64,000 nucleotides of DNA, taken from contig JAWKXN010000001.1 in assembly GCA_041396965.1 (NCBI GenBank), forward strand, positions 1,736,001 to 1,800,000, in the 5' to 3' direction. Shown in pieces: positions 17,545-27,005 of the stretch. Position 1 is the stretch's first letter, and each line of letters begins with the position of its first letter. The notes beneath the pieces were generated by a model that was not told the origin of the DNA, searched no databases, and worked only from the letters and a program-made list of their open reading frames with translations. The position numbers and the translations under genes were made by a program. Source of the DNA: Rickettsiales bacterium. Its GTDB lineage: Bacteria > Pseudomonadota > Alphaproteobacteria > Rickettsiales > SXRF01.

Positions 17545-18054
17545 TTAGTCAATTTGTTTCTCATCAAACAACAGCCCCATTGTTAGTACATTGGTATAAA
17601 TTCCTCCAGCCTTGCAGGCTTTGCGCTTTACACCTTCAACCTCAAAACCGAATTTTTTATAGAATCTTACCGCTCGCTCGTTATCCGCGCGAACATCAAG
17701 CTCCACTCTCTCAATCCCCATTTCTTTGGCTTTATTAAGCACCACATTCATTAATTCCGCTCCAACTCCACTGCCACGATACTCCTGTAATACTCCCATA
17801 CGCAACACACCAGAATGCGCTAGTGCCGGACGGTTAAATGACGCTATATCACACCAGCCAATAACTATATCATCCTCAATAGCTATGTAATGCGGCATTT
17901 TATTACGCAATTGCTCGGCGATAAAATCTCTCACCTGCTCTATAGACGGTGTGTCCATAAGCGCCAAATAGCGGCTTTCCTTAGCGACTGTGCCAACCGC
18001 CTCACGAAACATCTCTATATGTTTTTCCTCAATAGGGATTATCTCATAACTCAT
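17545..18054 (-). CDS. GNAT-family N-acetyltransferase
   Basis: 169 residues with the GNAT acetyl-CoA site: GVLRMGVLQEYRGSGVGAEL (motif A, Q/R-x-x-G-x-G/A) and RFYKKFGFEVEGVKRKA (motif B). The substrate is not evident from sequence. The ATG overlaps the dapF stop by 4 nt, indicating translational coupling with dapF; that does not by itself show a role in lysine or murein synthesis. Confidence 0.85.
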   Translation of the reverse strand: MSYEIIPIEEKHIEMFREAVGTVAKESRYLALMDTPSIEQVRDFIAEQLRNKMPHYIAIEDDIVIGWCDIASFNRPALAHSGVLRMGVLQEYRGSGVGAELMNVVLNKAKEMGIERVELDVRADNERAVRFYKKFGFEVEGVKRKACKAGGIYTNVLTMGLLFDEKQID

Positions 18055-18917
18055 ATTTCCACTATACCATTAAATTCTGTTTCCACCGCGCCACCAAGCA
18101 TCATATTACCATCTTTTCTGATACTCGCATACACTGATTGACCGGAGTTCTTAAACAGAATTTTGGAAAAATCAATAGAAGTATTTATTTTATTAGCGGC
18201 GGCGAGCATAGCGCAAGCCCCAGTTCCACAGGCAGCGGTAAGCCCCGCTCCCCGCTCCCATACTTTCGCCTGAATCTCAGCGTTCCCATCTTTATCATAA
18301 AATATCTTGGAAAAACTGACATTTACTCGCTTTGGAAACACTTCAGTAAAGTTCTCAATTTTCTCTCCAACAAGCTTCGCTCGTTCATTACCTATAAGAT
18401 TACTCATAAAAAACACCACATGTGGATTGCCCATACTCACAAAATTAGGCTCTCCCAGCTCCGGCAAATTAATAAAATTTTTAATTTTTTCAGCAGCTTC
18501 CACCTCTGGCATAGCAAGCGGAATATCCCGCCAACTAAATCTTGGCTTGCCCATATCCACCAATATTTGCTTTATACCGTCAATTTCCTCTTTCGCGCTT
18601 CCGCTTAATATACCAGCGTTGGTCGCTATCGTTACCGGTAATCTATTAAATTCTAGGTAAAGCATGTCAGCTATACATCGTGTTACATTACCACAAGCGT
18701 CCACTTCTCCACCGTCAGCGTTATATATCCGCATAAACACGTCAGCTTTATCAGACTTTTCTAACACAACAAGCTGATCACTGCCTTTGGTTGCGATGTT
18801 ATCGCGCGCGCAGAGCATCCGCACCTGCCGCCGCGACAAGCTAACCATCTCTTTCCTAGCGTCAATAACCACAAAATCATTGCCACTACCGTTCATTTTT
18901 ATAAAATTTAGTTTCAT
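18051..18917 (-). CDS. dapF: diaminopimelate epimerase
   Basis: 288 residues. Converts LL- to meso-diaminopimelate for lysine and peptidoglycan. Both catalytic cysteines are visible in conserved contexts: DACGNVTRC and AACGTGACA. Substrate-binding MNGSGNDFVVID opens the protein and GNPHVVFF lies in the middle. Length is normal for the family. Cytoplasmic. Overlaps the GNAT gene by 4 nt. Confidence 0.96.
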   Translation of the reverse strand: MKLNFIKMNGSGNDFVVIDARKEMVSLSRRQVRMLCARDNIATKGSDQLVVLEKSDKADVFMRIYNADGGEVDACGNVTRCIADMLYLEFNRLPVTIATNAGILSGSAKEEIDGIKQILVDMGKPRFSWRDIPLAMPEVEAAEKIKNFINLPELGEPNFVSMGNPHVVFFMSNLIGNERAKLVGEKIENFTEVFPKRVNVSFSKIFYDKDGNAEIQAKVWERGAGLTAACGTGACAMLAAANKINTSIDFSKILFKNSGQSVYASIRKDGNMMLGGAVETEFNGIVEI

Positions 18918-19055
18918 AATGATATGTTAGTATATTAGGTTATAGAGGGTGTTATAAAAGAATTAACAGGTTATATCATAAGCACATTGACTATAGTTGC
19001 AAATATTTGATATAAAAGTTAATATCATTTGATTGTTTATATGGAAAGGTAATTT

Positions 19056-19370
19056 ATGGCAAAAGTTACAGTAAAAAATAGTGTAACAGAGAATAAAAAT
19101 AAATGTATAGAATTTGAATTCGATGGCTCAGGAGGTTCATTTATGGATAAAGAAGAGGTGCAATCTATTAAAAGTTGCATACCAGAAGAATTTCATGGAG
19201 ATATTTTTCGTATAGCTGCTGGACGTGGGTTTAAAATCCAATTTACTTCTCCTGAAGATGCAGAATTTTTTAAGGCTGGACTGTATAGAAATGATATAAT
19301 AAACCCAAGACAAGCTGGGCAGATTGATAGAAAAATAAAAGGGCTGGTTGCAAATAAAAATCTGAGATAA
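19056..19370 (+). CDS. hypothetical protein
   Basis: 104 residues, start supported by GGAAAGG about nine bases upstream of ATG. Mixed alpha/beta, soluble, with ESAGSSGG-free but glycine-containing segment FDGSGGSFMDKEE. No signal peptide, membrane segment or known motif. It is monocistronic, with a 138-nt gap to dapF (divergent) that should hold both promoters. Function unknown. Confidence 0.55.
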   Translation: MAKVTVKNSVTENKNKCIEFEFDGSGGSFMDKEEVQSIKSCIPEEFHGDIFRIAAGRGFKIQFTSPEDAEFFKAGLYRNDIINPRQAGQIDRKIKGLVANKNLR

Positions 19371-19409
19371 CTTACATAAACCACCTAACTTGCTATATTA
19401 AACGCAAAC

Positions 19410-20018
19410 TTAAGCCTTTCTAGCCAAAACATAATATGTCGGAATTATTATTTCGTTTTTTCCGTATTTCTTATTTTCATGTTTTATAATAGACATTTTC
19501 TGTAAGTTCTCACCTGCCAGCATACGGCATATTTCTTCTTCTGTTAACCCATTAAATCTGGCTTTGTCAGATATATCGCATTTATCCACCATGGAAAACC
19601 AAATTACCCCGTCATTTTTCAAAGAGAGTGCAAGTTCATGAAAGGTCTTATATAACGTCTTATAATTCATAAAAAATAGTGAGGCATACGACCATATGCC
19701 ATCATACTGCTTACCTATACAAGTTACAGAGTAATCCGCAAAATCACCCTTAATCTTTTCTCCTTTCCAGTTTTCAGGAATTAAAAATGCCTGTTCTGTA
19801 TTCTGATCAAATATATCTATCATCAAGTCGGGACGATCCCGTGCAAATGCTGCTGCCCACCGCCCATTTCCCGCGCCAAAATCTAAGATATTCGCATTTT
19901 GCGGCAAAAATTCAAGAAAATTAGTAGTTTCACCAGACTCAGGTAAAACTGCATGTCTTTTATAAAATGCTTCCCATTCCTTTTGCGAAACAACAATTCT
20001 TTCCTTCTCATCAGACAT
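19410..20018 (-). CDS. class I SAM-dependent methyltransferase
   Basis: About 202 residues from ATG 20018, preceded by AGGTGG at five-base spacing; a GTG three codons earlier would lie on that ribosome site. Motif I is ILDFGAGNGRWAAAFA, followed by an acidic strand-2 end (IDIFDQ) and post-II segment WSYASLFFMN. These are features of Rossmann-fold methyltransferases that act on small molecules. The substrate cannot be told. Stands alone, convergent with the gene at 19056. Confidence 0.82.
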   Translation of the reverse strand: MSDEKERIVVSQKEWEAFYKRHAVLPESGETTNFLEFLPQNANILDFGAGNGRWAAAFARDRPDLMIDIFDQNTEQAFLIPENWKGEKIKGDFADYSVTCIGKQYDGIWSYASLFFMNYKTLYKTFHELALSLKNDGVIWFSMVDKCDISDKARFNGLTEEEICRMLAGENLQKMSIIKHENKKYGKNEIIIPTYYVLARKA

Positions 20019-20532
20019 AATCACCACCTAAAAACCACGATTCATTTTCCTCACGTAAATTTTACATAGTTATAATTTACAATGGCTAACCGTAATAAAT
20101 TACCCGCTAATTATCTAGTATTTTTATACTAATACAAAAAAAATGAAAAAAATCATTTTTCTTGCTTGACTATAGCGAAGAGATTAGTCATAAAAGCCAT
20201 CCCGCAGACAACTGATAAACAGTGTCTCGCTAGGAAGCGGTTGTGTTTGCCTAGCTGTAGTTTGATAGTGTAAATAGCATTTAAGCGCAGATGGTGTTGT
20301 GTCACAGCAAATCGGTTTTTTCGGAACCGGCTAGTTGTATAAATTAACAGCACAATATCATGTGTGCGCATAGTAATATGCAGAACATAACATTATGTAA
20401 GTAAATCCAAGGCGTTTTATATAATGGTGATGTTGTGTGTGTTTCCGAAAATTTGAGTCTTCATTCTAATGAATGAAGTATGAAGCGCAAATATTTGTGA
20501 ATATTTATATTTCTAAATGTTTGTAAGAATCT
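20019..20532 (+). other. rRNA leader region
   Basis: About 510 nt before the 16S gene without a credible protein gene. It holds a possible promoter (next entry) and then roughly 330 nt of transcribed leader, with an AT-rich stretch just before the mature 16S start. A 72-residue minus-strand open frame here has no ribosome site and no recognisable family. I could not identify boxA or a clear leader-trailer processing stem by eye. Confidence 0.5.
20166..20194 (+). promoter_or_regulatory. candidate rrn promoter
   Basis: TTGACT (20166-20171), a 17-bp spacer and CATAAA (20189-20194), preceded by an A/T tract (from about 20135) that could act as an UP element. It is the best sigma-70-like match upstream of the 16S gene, but no experimental or comparative support is available here. 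Confidence 0.35.
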
Positions 20533-22022
<1,490 letters not shown>

Positions 22023-22073
22023 AAGGATTTTGTTTATTATCAACTTTCTCTGGATTATTCAGATGACTGATTG

Positions 22074-22140
22074 GTTAAACGAATCGTTAAACATGATGCT
22101 TCGCCATCTGTGCTTAAATGCTCTTACACAGAAATATAAA
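22074..22140 (+). repeat. 67-nt direct repeat, copy A (16S trailer)
   Basis: Starts GTTAAACGAATCGTTAAACA and continues with TGATGCTTCGCCATCTG. It is almost identical to 23844-23910 (a handful of substitutions and one indel) and, like that copy, is immediately followed by an intrinsic terminator of different sequence. It could be the 16S trailer, a small RNA, or a duplication made when the intervening island arrived. Confidence 0.8.
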
Positions 22141-22142
22141 AA

Positions 22143-22173
22143 GGGACTCTGACAAATCGGAGTCCCTTTTTTT
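22143..22173 (+). terminator. intrinsic terminator of the 16S transcript
   Basis: GGGACTC ... GAGTCCC stem with extra pairing (CTG/CGG side), followed by seven T. It ends the rRNA transcript 120 nt after the mature 16S 3' end, which confirms that no 23S is co-transcribed. Confidence 0.9.
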
Positions 22174-22300
22174 GTTTATATTTTTTAATGCGCCCGTGAA
22201 AGACTAATGCCTTTCACATGGTATACAACTTCGCTGGTTGATGGCTCGTATGGTCTGCTGACAATACCAAGTCTTTATATGAATTGCTTGCAGTGAATCT

Positions 22301-22812
22301 CCGCCAGCTTACGCAGGCGGTTTCACTCTAGTTCAAGCTTCGCTTGGCCACAATCTTCCTGCCCTTGTTTTTCTATATAACGCTGTATAATCTTTTCATT
22401 TATCCCCACCGTAGAAACAAAATAACTGCCCGACCATATACTATCTGTACCCCAATACACCTTTTTGAGAAACGGAAACTTTACCTTGATTTTGCGTGCT
22501 GTATTCGTCTTAATTATTCGTACAACATCTCCTACGCTCATCTTTGGAGGAATAGACACAAGAATATGTATATGATCTTTATCATCATTATATTCCATAA
22601 TATCTATTTCTGGATAATGTTCCGTTATTTCATAGAGTCTATTCCTCAAAAATTCGCTAACACCTTCGTTGATAATCTTACGACGGTATTTAGTCGCAAA
22701 AACAAGGTGATAGTGACATAGATAGATGCAGTTATTTTGTTTCCTGTAACTCATATATTATTTGTAGCAGGAAGATTGTAGCTGCGCTACATCCGCCAGC
22801 TCACGCAGGCGG
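22301..22812 (-). mobile_element. IS200-type insertion sequence
   Basis: A lone Y1 transposase gene is bracketed by the same subterminal hairpin at both ends: CCGCCAGCTTACGCAGGCGG (22301-22320) and CCGCCAGCTCACGCAGGCGG (22793-22812). Single-strand hairpins of this type are recognised by TnpA in IS200/IS605 elements. No tnpB accessory gene is present. The exact cleavage sites lie a little outside the hairpins and cannot be set by eye. Confidence 0.85.
22323..22754 (-). CDS. tnpA: IS200-type transposase TnpA (HUH/Y1)
   Basis: 143 residues, full length. The HUH metal motif is seen in DDKDHIHILVSIPP (His-Ile-His) and the catalytic tyrosine in IQRYIEKQGQ. The N-terminal CHYHLVFATKYRRKII is typical of the family. 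The enzyme cuts and joins single-stranded DNA through a 5'-phosphotyrosine link. Frame intact, so the element may be active. Confidence 0.95.
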   Translation of the reverse strand: MSYRKQNNCIYLCHYHLVFATKYRRKIINEGVSEFLRNRLYEITEHYPEIDIMEYNDDKDHIHILVSIPPKMSVGDVVRIIKTNTARKIKVKFPFLKKVYWGTDSIWSGSYFVSTVGINEKIIQRYIEKQGQEDCGQAKLELE

Positions 22813-22901
22813 TCTTAGAACGCGGATAAAAAAAATATTATATATTGTATGTTTTATGCTTAAAAAAATACTATATATTGTAATTGTAAAGGGAGAATTC
22901 A

Positions 22902-23288
22902 GTGGCATTAGAAACAATTAAGGAAAGCATAGAATATAATTCACAAGGTGTAGAGGCACTTTATCTTGTTGAATTTGGAGATATAGCTTCATCTGAATAC
23001 AGAAATGGTGGCGTTGTTGTTTTTGAAACGAATAAAGTTTTTGGTGGTGATAGTGGTTATTACTACGTTGGGAGCTTTGAAGTAAAAAATGGCGAGCTAC
23101 TGGGGCAAGCTAGAATTACTAAGCATAATCCACACTGGGATAATGTATTTGGTGATAGTGTTGATAGTTTTGAAGTAGATATAATTGCAAAAATTGATGG
23201 TGTGAACATCGTAGGTAGTATGAAGCGTTTGGATATGCCAAGCTTTTTATTACCTATTAGATTTTCAAGATTAGAAGATTTGCCATAA
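22902..23288 (+). CDS. GrlR-like regulatory-fold protein
   Basis: 128 residues, GTG start with GGGAG seven bases upstream. It has the beta-barrel pattern of the GrlR family: alternating strands around GGVVVFETNKVFGGDSGYYY and YVGSFEVKNGELLGQARIT. GrlR of enteropathogens represses a type III secretion activator, but family members outside those bacteria are common and mostly uncharacterised, so regulation here is inference. It has no secretion genes nearby and lies on an island with an IS and a toxin-antitoxin pair. Confidence 0.7.
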   Translation: MALETIKESIEYNSQGVEALYLVEFGDIASSEYRNGGVVVFETNKVFGGDSGYYYVGSFEVKNGELLGQARITKHNPHWDNVFGDSVDSFEVDIIAKIDGVNIVGSMKRLDMPSFLLPIRFSRLEDLP

Positions 23289-23296
23289 TTTTTGAT

Positions 23297-23557
23297 TCAC
23301 CCATAAACATCCTTGCGATGTCCAATCCGAACTACAGCAACAATAAGTTCATCACGAAAAATTTGATAGATTACTCGGTAATTGCCAATGCGGTAGCGAT
23401 AGAGGTTGGCGAGATTTCCGCTTAGTGGCTTACCTAGTGACAGCGGATCTTTTACCAGATGTGACTCAATTTTTTTAACAATGCGGATTGCTTCTGCTTT
23501 TCCTAAAGATCTTAGATCGTCAATTGCACCATCATCCCACTTAACGCTGTAACTCAT
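23297..23557 (-). CDS. RelE/ParE-family toxin
   Basis: 86 residues. Matches the RelE/ParE fold: KWDDGAIDDLRSLGKAEAIR at the front, then GKPLSGNLANLYRYRIGNYR and VIYQIFRDELIVAVVRIGHR, where the basic residues of the RelE active site occur. RelE-type proteins cleave mRNA in the ribosome, ParE types act on gyrase; sequence alone does not decide, though the R-x-G-x-Y-R-V-I-Y pattern favours RelE. Overlaps its antitoxin by 4 nt. Confidence 0.88.
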   Translation of the reverse strand: MSYSVKWDDGAIDDLRSLGKAEAIRIVKKIESHLVKDPLSLGKPLSGNLANLYRYRIGNYRVIYQIFRDELIVAVVRIGHRKDVYG

Positions 23558-23769
23558 TTGCGTGATTCAAGTTCTTTGATAACTTCCTGTGTGGAGTGCA
23601 GCTTGCGTTTTGGGCTAGAAATTCGGTCTATGGCAATATAATGGTCGGCTATATCCTCAAGGTAACGAGTTAGTGCCTCTTTAATATAAAAACTTTTGCT
23701 GCGCTTGGTTAGCTCACATAGATGCTCCAACTGCATATCTATATTTTCTGGTAAGCGTACGGAAGTCAT
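23554..23769 (-). CDS. ribbon-helix-helix antitoxin
   Basis: 71 residues. The N-terminal MTSVRLPENIDMQLEHLCEL, followed by a helix with KRSKSFYIKEAL, is the ribbon-helix-helix DNA-binding fold of RelB/CopG antitoxins. The rest is a charged toxin-binding tail. First gene of the pair, as usual; it would repress its own promoter in the 240-nt divergent gap before pyrH. Confidence 0.85.
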   Translation of the reverse strand: MTSVRLPENIDMQLEHLCELTKRSKSFYIKEALTRYLEDIADHYIAIDRISSPKRKLHSTQEVIKELESRK

Positions 23770-23843
23770 AATTCATCCTTTCTAATTTTTGTCATATAGA
23801 CAGTACATTGTAATACAAGTAATACAAAAAATCAATATCTGAT

Positions 23844-23910
23844 GTTAAACGAATCGTTAAACATGATGCTTCGCCATCTGCGCTTAGATGCTTTACACAA
23901 AGATATAGAA
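23844..23910 (+). repeat. 67-nt direct repeat, copy B
   Basis: Nearly identical to 22074-22140. It lies in the divergent gap between the RHH antitoxin and pyrH, on the plus strand, where no upstream plus-strand gene needs a terminator. With its own terminator it could be a free-standing small RNA, or the scar of the island insertion. Confidence 0.8.
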
Positions 23911-23943
23911 AAAGGCTTCGGATTTAATTCTGAAGCCTTTTTT
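23911..23943 (+). terminator. intrinsic terminator after repeat copy B
   Basis: Stem AAGGCTTC ... GAAGCCTT around an AT-rich loop, followed by a T run. The stem differs completely from the one after copy A, though both sit at the same distance from the repeat. Confidence 0.85.
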
Positions 23944-24008
23944 GTTGCTCAAAACTAAAAACATATCTACAATCCAACAACGAAAACCTTAACAAATGCA
24001 GATCCCAT

Positions 24009-24761
24009 ATGACTAAGACCAAAAATAACAAACTTGAAAAAACAGTCCCTCTTTACAAACGTGTACTCCTGAAAATCTCCGGCGAGGCATTGATGGGAAA
24101 CCAACAATACGGACAAGATCAGGAGGTAATTGAGCGTATATGCCGTGATGTAAAACACGCTGTAGAACTTGGTGTTGAGATATGCCTAGTAGTTGGCGGC
24201 GGCAATATATTCAGAGGCGTGCAAGGCGCGGCAAACGGCATGGAAAGAGCCAGTGCCGACTATATGGGAATGCTCGCTACCGTGCTCAACGCCCTTGCCA
24301 TACAGAACACATTAGAACGCATGGATATGGATACTAGAGTGCTATCAGCCATCAATATGATGCAAGTCTGCGAACCGTATATAAGACGACGTGCCGAACG
24401 TCATATGCAGCGCGGCAGAGTGGTTATATTCGCTGCCGGAACTGGCAATCCATATTTTACTACCGATACCGCCGCCGCCCTGCGCGCTAATGAAATGGGT
24501 TGCGACCTTCTAATGAAAGGAACACAGGTTGACGGGGTTTACTCCGCTGACCCTCGCAAGGATAAAAACGCTGAACTGCTCTCTACCCTTACCTATCACG
24601 AAGTTTTAGTGCGTGACCTCAAAGTAATGGATCAATCAGCAATCTCCCTTGCCCGCGAGAATCAGATACCTATTATGGTATTTTCCATACATAATGATGG
24701 AGCGCTATCACAGGTCATCTGTGGGCAAGGCAAATTTACCCTAATCAGTGATAAAAAATAA
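24009..24761 (+). CDS. pyrH: UMP kinase
   Basis: 250 residues. Amino-acid-kinase fold: KISGEALMG at the front, VVGGGNIFRG, and the C-terminal nucleotide-binding GVYSADPRKDK. Phosphorylates UMP to UDP for RNA and for UDP-sugars used in murein and lipid A synthesis. First gene of the envelope operon. In most alphaproteobacteria rpsB and tsf precede it; here the 16S gene and a mobile island do instead. Confidence 0.97.
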   Translation: MTKTKNNKLEKTVPLYKRVLLKISGEALMGNQQYGQDQEVIERICRDVKHAVELGVEICLVVGGGNIFRGVQGAANGMERASADYMGMLATVLNALAIQNTLERMDMDTRVLSAINMMQVCEPYIRRRAERHMQRGRVVIFAAGTGNPYFTTDTAAALRANEMGCDLLMKGTQVDGVYSADPRKDKNAELLSTLTYHEVLVRDLKVMDQSAISLARENQIPIMVFSIHNDGALSQVICGQGKFTLISDKK

Positions 24762-24948
24762 TTGATAAAGCCTTGTAATATATCTATAGTCCCTCAAGTG
24801 AGAGTTTCTTGTCTCAAACAACAAGGCTATGACCGCAGCCCGCCGCTTGTGCGGCGTAAGCCTCAGCGGCGTTTGAGCGTCCACTAATTTTTTCAAGAAA
24901 AAGTTAAGCGGATACTCATGAATTAAACATGGCGAAAGGAAAACAACT
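24762..24948 (+). repeat. pyrH-frr gap with hairpins
   Basis: 187 nt without a gene. AAGCCTTGT (about 24767) mirrors ACAAGGCT (about 24820), and GCCGCTTGTGCGGC forms a compact stem-loop near 24843. This looks like one of the palindromic repeats scattered in the window. There is no long T run, so it may not terminate transcription. Confidence 0.5.
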
Positions 24949-25503
24949 ATGACCGCTGATATAAACGAACTACGCCGCCGGATGGAAGGCGCGCTTAAAT
25001 CCCTACACTCAGAATTCTCTGGTCTTAGAACCGGCAGAGCCAACACAGCTTTACTTGACCATGTACAGGTAGAGGCTTATGGCAGCATGGCACCACTAAA
25101 TACAGTCGCTAACGTAGCTGTGCCAGAACCTCATTTACTATCTGTCCAAGTGTGGGATGGCTCTATGGTAAAAGCGGTAGAAAAGGCGATAAACGCCGCT
25201 GGTCTTGGTCTAAACGCTGCCGCTGACGGTCAGATGGTGCGTGTCCCTATTCCTCCCCTATCTCAGGAAAGGCGGGTTGAGCTTTCTAAAGTCGCTGGGA
25301 AATACAGTGAAAACGCAAAGATCGCTGTCCGTAATGTCCGCCGTGATGGTATGGATACGCTCAAAAAACAAGAAAAAGATGGTGATATATCTAAAGATGA
25401 ACACGCTAAGCAGTCAGATGTCATCCAAAAGCTTACTGATGAGTTCATCAAAAAAATAGATGAGGCACAGGCAGTGAAGGAAAAAGAAATCCTTGGTGGA
25501 TAG
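24949..25503 (+). CDS. frr: ribosome recycling factor
   Basis: 184 residues, normal length. Family signatures LRTGRANTALLDHVQVEAYG and IPPLSQERRVELSK, and a long C-terminal helix. Splits post-termination ribosomes together with EF-G. The GGAAAAC sequence ahead of the ATG serves as ribosome site. Confidence 0.97.
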   Translation: MTADINELRRRMEGALKSLHSEFSGLRTGRANTALLDHVQVEAYGSMAPLNTVANVAVPEPHLLSVQVWDGSMVKAVEKAINAAGLGLNAAADGQMVRVPIPPLSQERRVELSKVAGKYSENAKIAVRNVRRDGMDTLKKQEKDGDISKDEHAKQSDVIQKLTDEFIKKIDEAQAVKEKEILGG

Positions 25504-25510
25504 GGTTAAA

Positions 25511-26245
25511 ATGCCAGAGGCAATAAGAAAAAACATAAAAAATAAAACCTTACCCAAACATGTCGCCATAATCATGGATGGCAACGGCAGATGGGCTAAA
25601 TCACGTGGAATGCCACGTACTGCCGGTCATAAGAAAGGTGCGGACTCGCTACGCCTTACCTTAGAGGCATGTGAGAAAAAAGGCATAAAATATCTAACGG
25701 TTTACGCCTTTTCCTCTGAAAACTGGAAACGTCCAAATGAGGAAATAAACGATCTTATGCAGTTACTACAGCACTATCTGCACAAAGAATTAGAAAAACT
25801 CCATGAGCGAAAAATCAGACTACATTTTATTGGCGATCTGTCAAAATTAAAACCGGAAATTTATGAGCAAATAGAACATGCGATAGAGCTTACCAAAACT
25901 AATAATGATTTCCATCTAATAATCGCGCTTAGCTATGGCAGTAAACAAGAAATAGTAAGGGCAACGCAAAAAATAGCCGGTAAAATTGCGGATGGTGAGC
26001 TAAAAATAGACGATGTAGACGAGGATATACTAGCGCAAAATCTTGATACGAAAGGCCTCCCAGAACCAGACTTACTTATCCGCACTGGTGGAGAAAAACG
26101 TCTTTCCAACTTCCTACTTTGGCAATCAGCCTATACTGAACTGTGTTTTTCTGATATATTATGGCCAGATTTTGATGAAAAAGAACTAACACTAGCACTT
26201 GATGACTTTGCTACAAGGGAAAGACGCTATGGAACATCACAATAA
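25511..26245 (+). CDS. uppS: undecaprenyl pyrophosphate synthase
   Basis: About 244 residues from ATG 25511, preferred to a TTG 18 nt upstream because AGGG lies six bases before the ATG. Cis-prenyltransferase motifs: IIMDGNGRWAKSRG with the catalytic Asp, VYAFSSENWKRP, and PEPDLLIRTGG. Makes the C55 lipid carrier used for murein and O-antigen. Near the end it reads RTGGEKRLSN where RTSGE-R-SN is usual, a conservative change. Overlaps cdsA by 17 nt. Confidence 0.95.
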   Translation: MPEAIRKNIKNKTLPKHVAIIMDGNGRWAKSRGMPRTAGHKKGADSLRLTLEACEKKGIKYLTVYAFSSENWKRPNEEINDLMQLLQHYLHKELEKLHERKIRLHFIGDLSKLKPEIYEQIEHAIELTKTNNDFHLIIALSYGSKQEIVRATQKIAGKIADGELKIDDVDEDILAQNLDTKGLPEPDLLIRTGGEKRLSNFLLWQSAYTELCFSDILWPDFDEKELTLALDDFATRERRYGTSQ

Positions 26246-27005
26246 CGAAGACACCGAAAACAATAACTATGTTGAAACTGACCCTATAAATGACGGCACT
26301 ATTATAGAAGAAAGTATGCCTCAAGAAAAACAAGGTGGTAATAAAAAATGGTCAGGACTTAGTGTCAGAATAGTCTCTGGAGCAGTTCTCGCCTCCTCCA
26401 CACTTATAATATTATGGAGTGGCGGTTTCCTATTTAATCTCCTTATAATCTTAGCGGCCTTACAAATGCTTAGAGAATGGGAGAAAATGACCGATAAAGA
26501 AACCTCTATATGGAAGCTCGCCGGATTATTCTATATATCCCTTCCCTGCGCTAGTCTTTTATGGCTACGTGGCATAACAACAGTAGAAAACGAACTAACC
26601 GGTTTCCTGCTTACTCTTCACATATTGTTCATCGTCTGGGCAACCGATATAGGCGCTTATTTTAGCGGAAAAATAATTGGTGGCGCGAAACTAGCTCCTT
26701 CCATTAGCCCAAAAAAAACTTGGTCAGGTCTTGGTGGAGGCATGGCGGCAGCCGGCGTTACCAGCGTAGTATGTTTCTTTTTCTCACCATATACGACAAG
26801 TGTAATATGGGTTATCATCACCGGATTTTTAATATCGGCAATCTCGCAAATAGGAGACCTTTTTGAGTCATGGGTAAAACGCAGAGCCGATATAAAAGAT
26901 AGCAGCTCTCTAATACCAGGTCATGGTGGTCTGCTTGATAGAGTTGATGGTTTAATGTTTACAATCCCACTTTTCGCCATAATAGTTTATTTATCTAATG
27001 CGTAA
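26229..27005 (+). CDS. cdsA: phosphatidate cytidylyltransferase
   Basis: About 258 residues from ATG 26229, the first start with a plausible ribosome site (AAGGGAAAG). An acidic N-terminal tail of about 40 residues precedes seven or so transmembrane helices. Signatures: ISPKKTWSGLGGG and the C-terminal family motif KRRADIKDSSSLIPGHGG with LLDRVD. Produces CDP-diacylglycerol for phospholipids. Overlaps uppS and dxr, showing tight coupling. Confidence 0.94.
   Translation: MEHHNNEDTENNNYVETDPINDGTIIEESMPQEKQGGNKKWSGLSVRIVSGAVLASSTLIILWSGGFLFNLLIILAALQMLREWEKMTDKETSIWKLAGLFYISLPCASLLWLRGITTVENELTGFLLTLHILFIVWATDIGAYFSGKIIGGAKLAPSISPKKTWSGLGGGMAAAGVTSVVCFFFSPYTTSVIWVIITGFLISAISQIGDLFESWVKRRADIKDSSSLIPGHGGLLDRVDGLMFTIPLFAIIVYLSNA

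Noticed and set aside
20153..20371. 72-residue minus-strand open frame upstream of 16S
   Set aside because: No ribosome site, no recognisable family, and it overlaps the probable rRNA leader and promoter.
22074..22140. Possible tRNA gene directly after 16S
   Set aside because: The 67-nt segment has no acceptor stem, anticodon arm or T-loop (GTTCGANTC) that can be folded into a cloverleaf.
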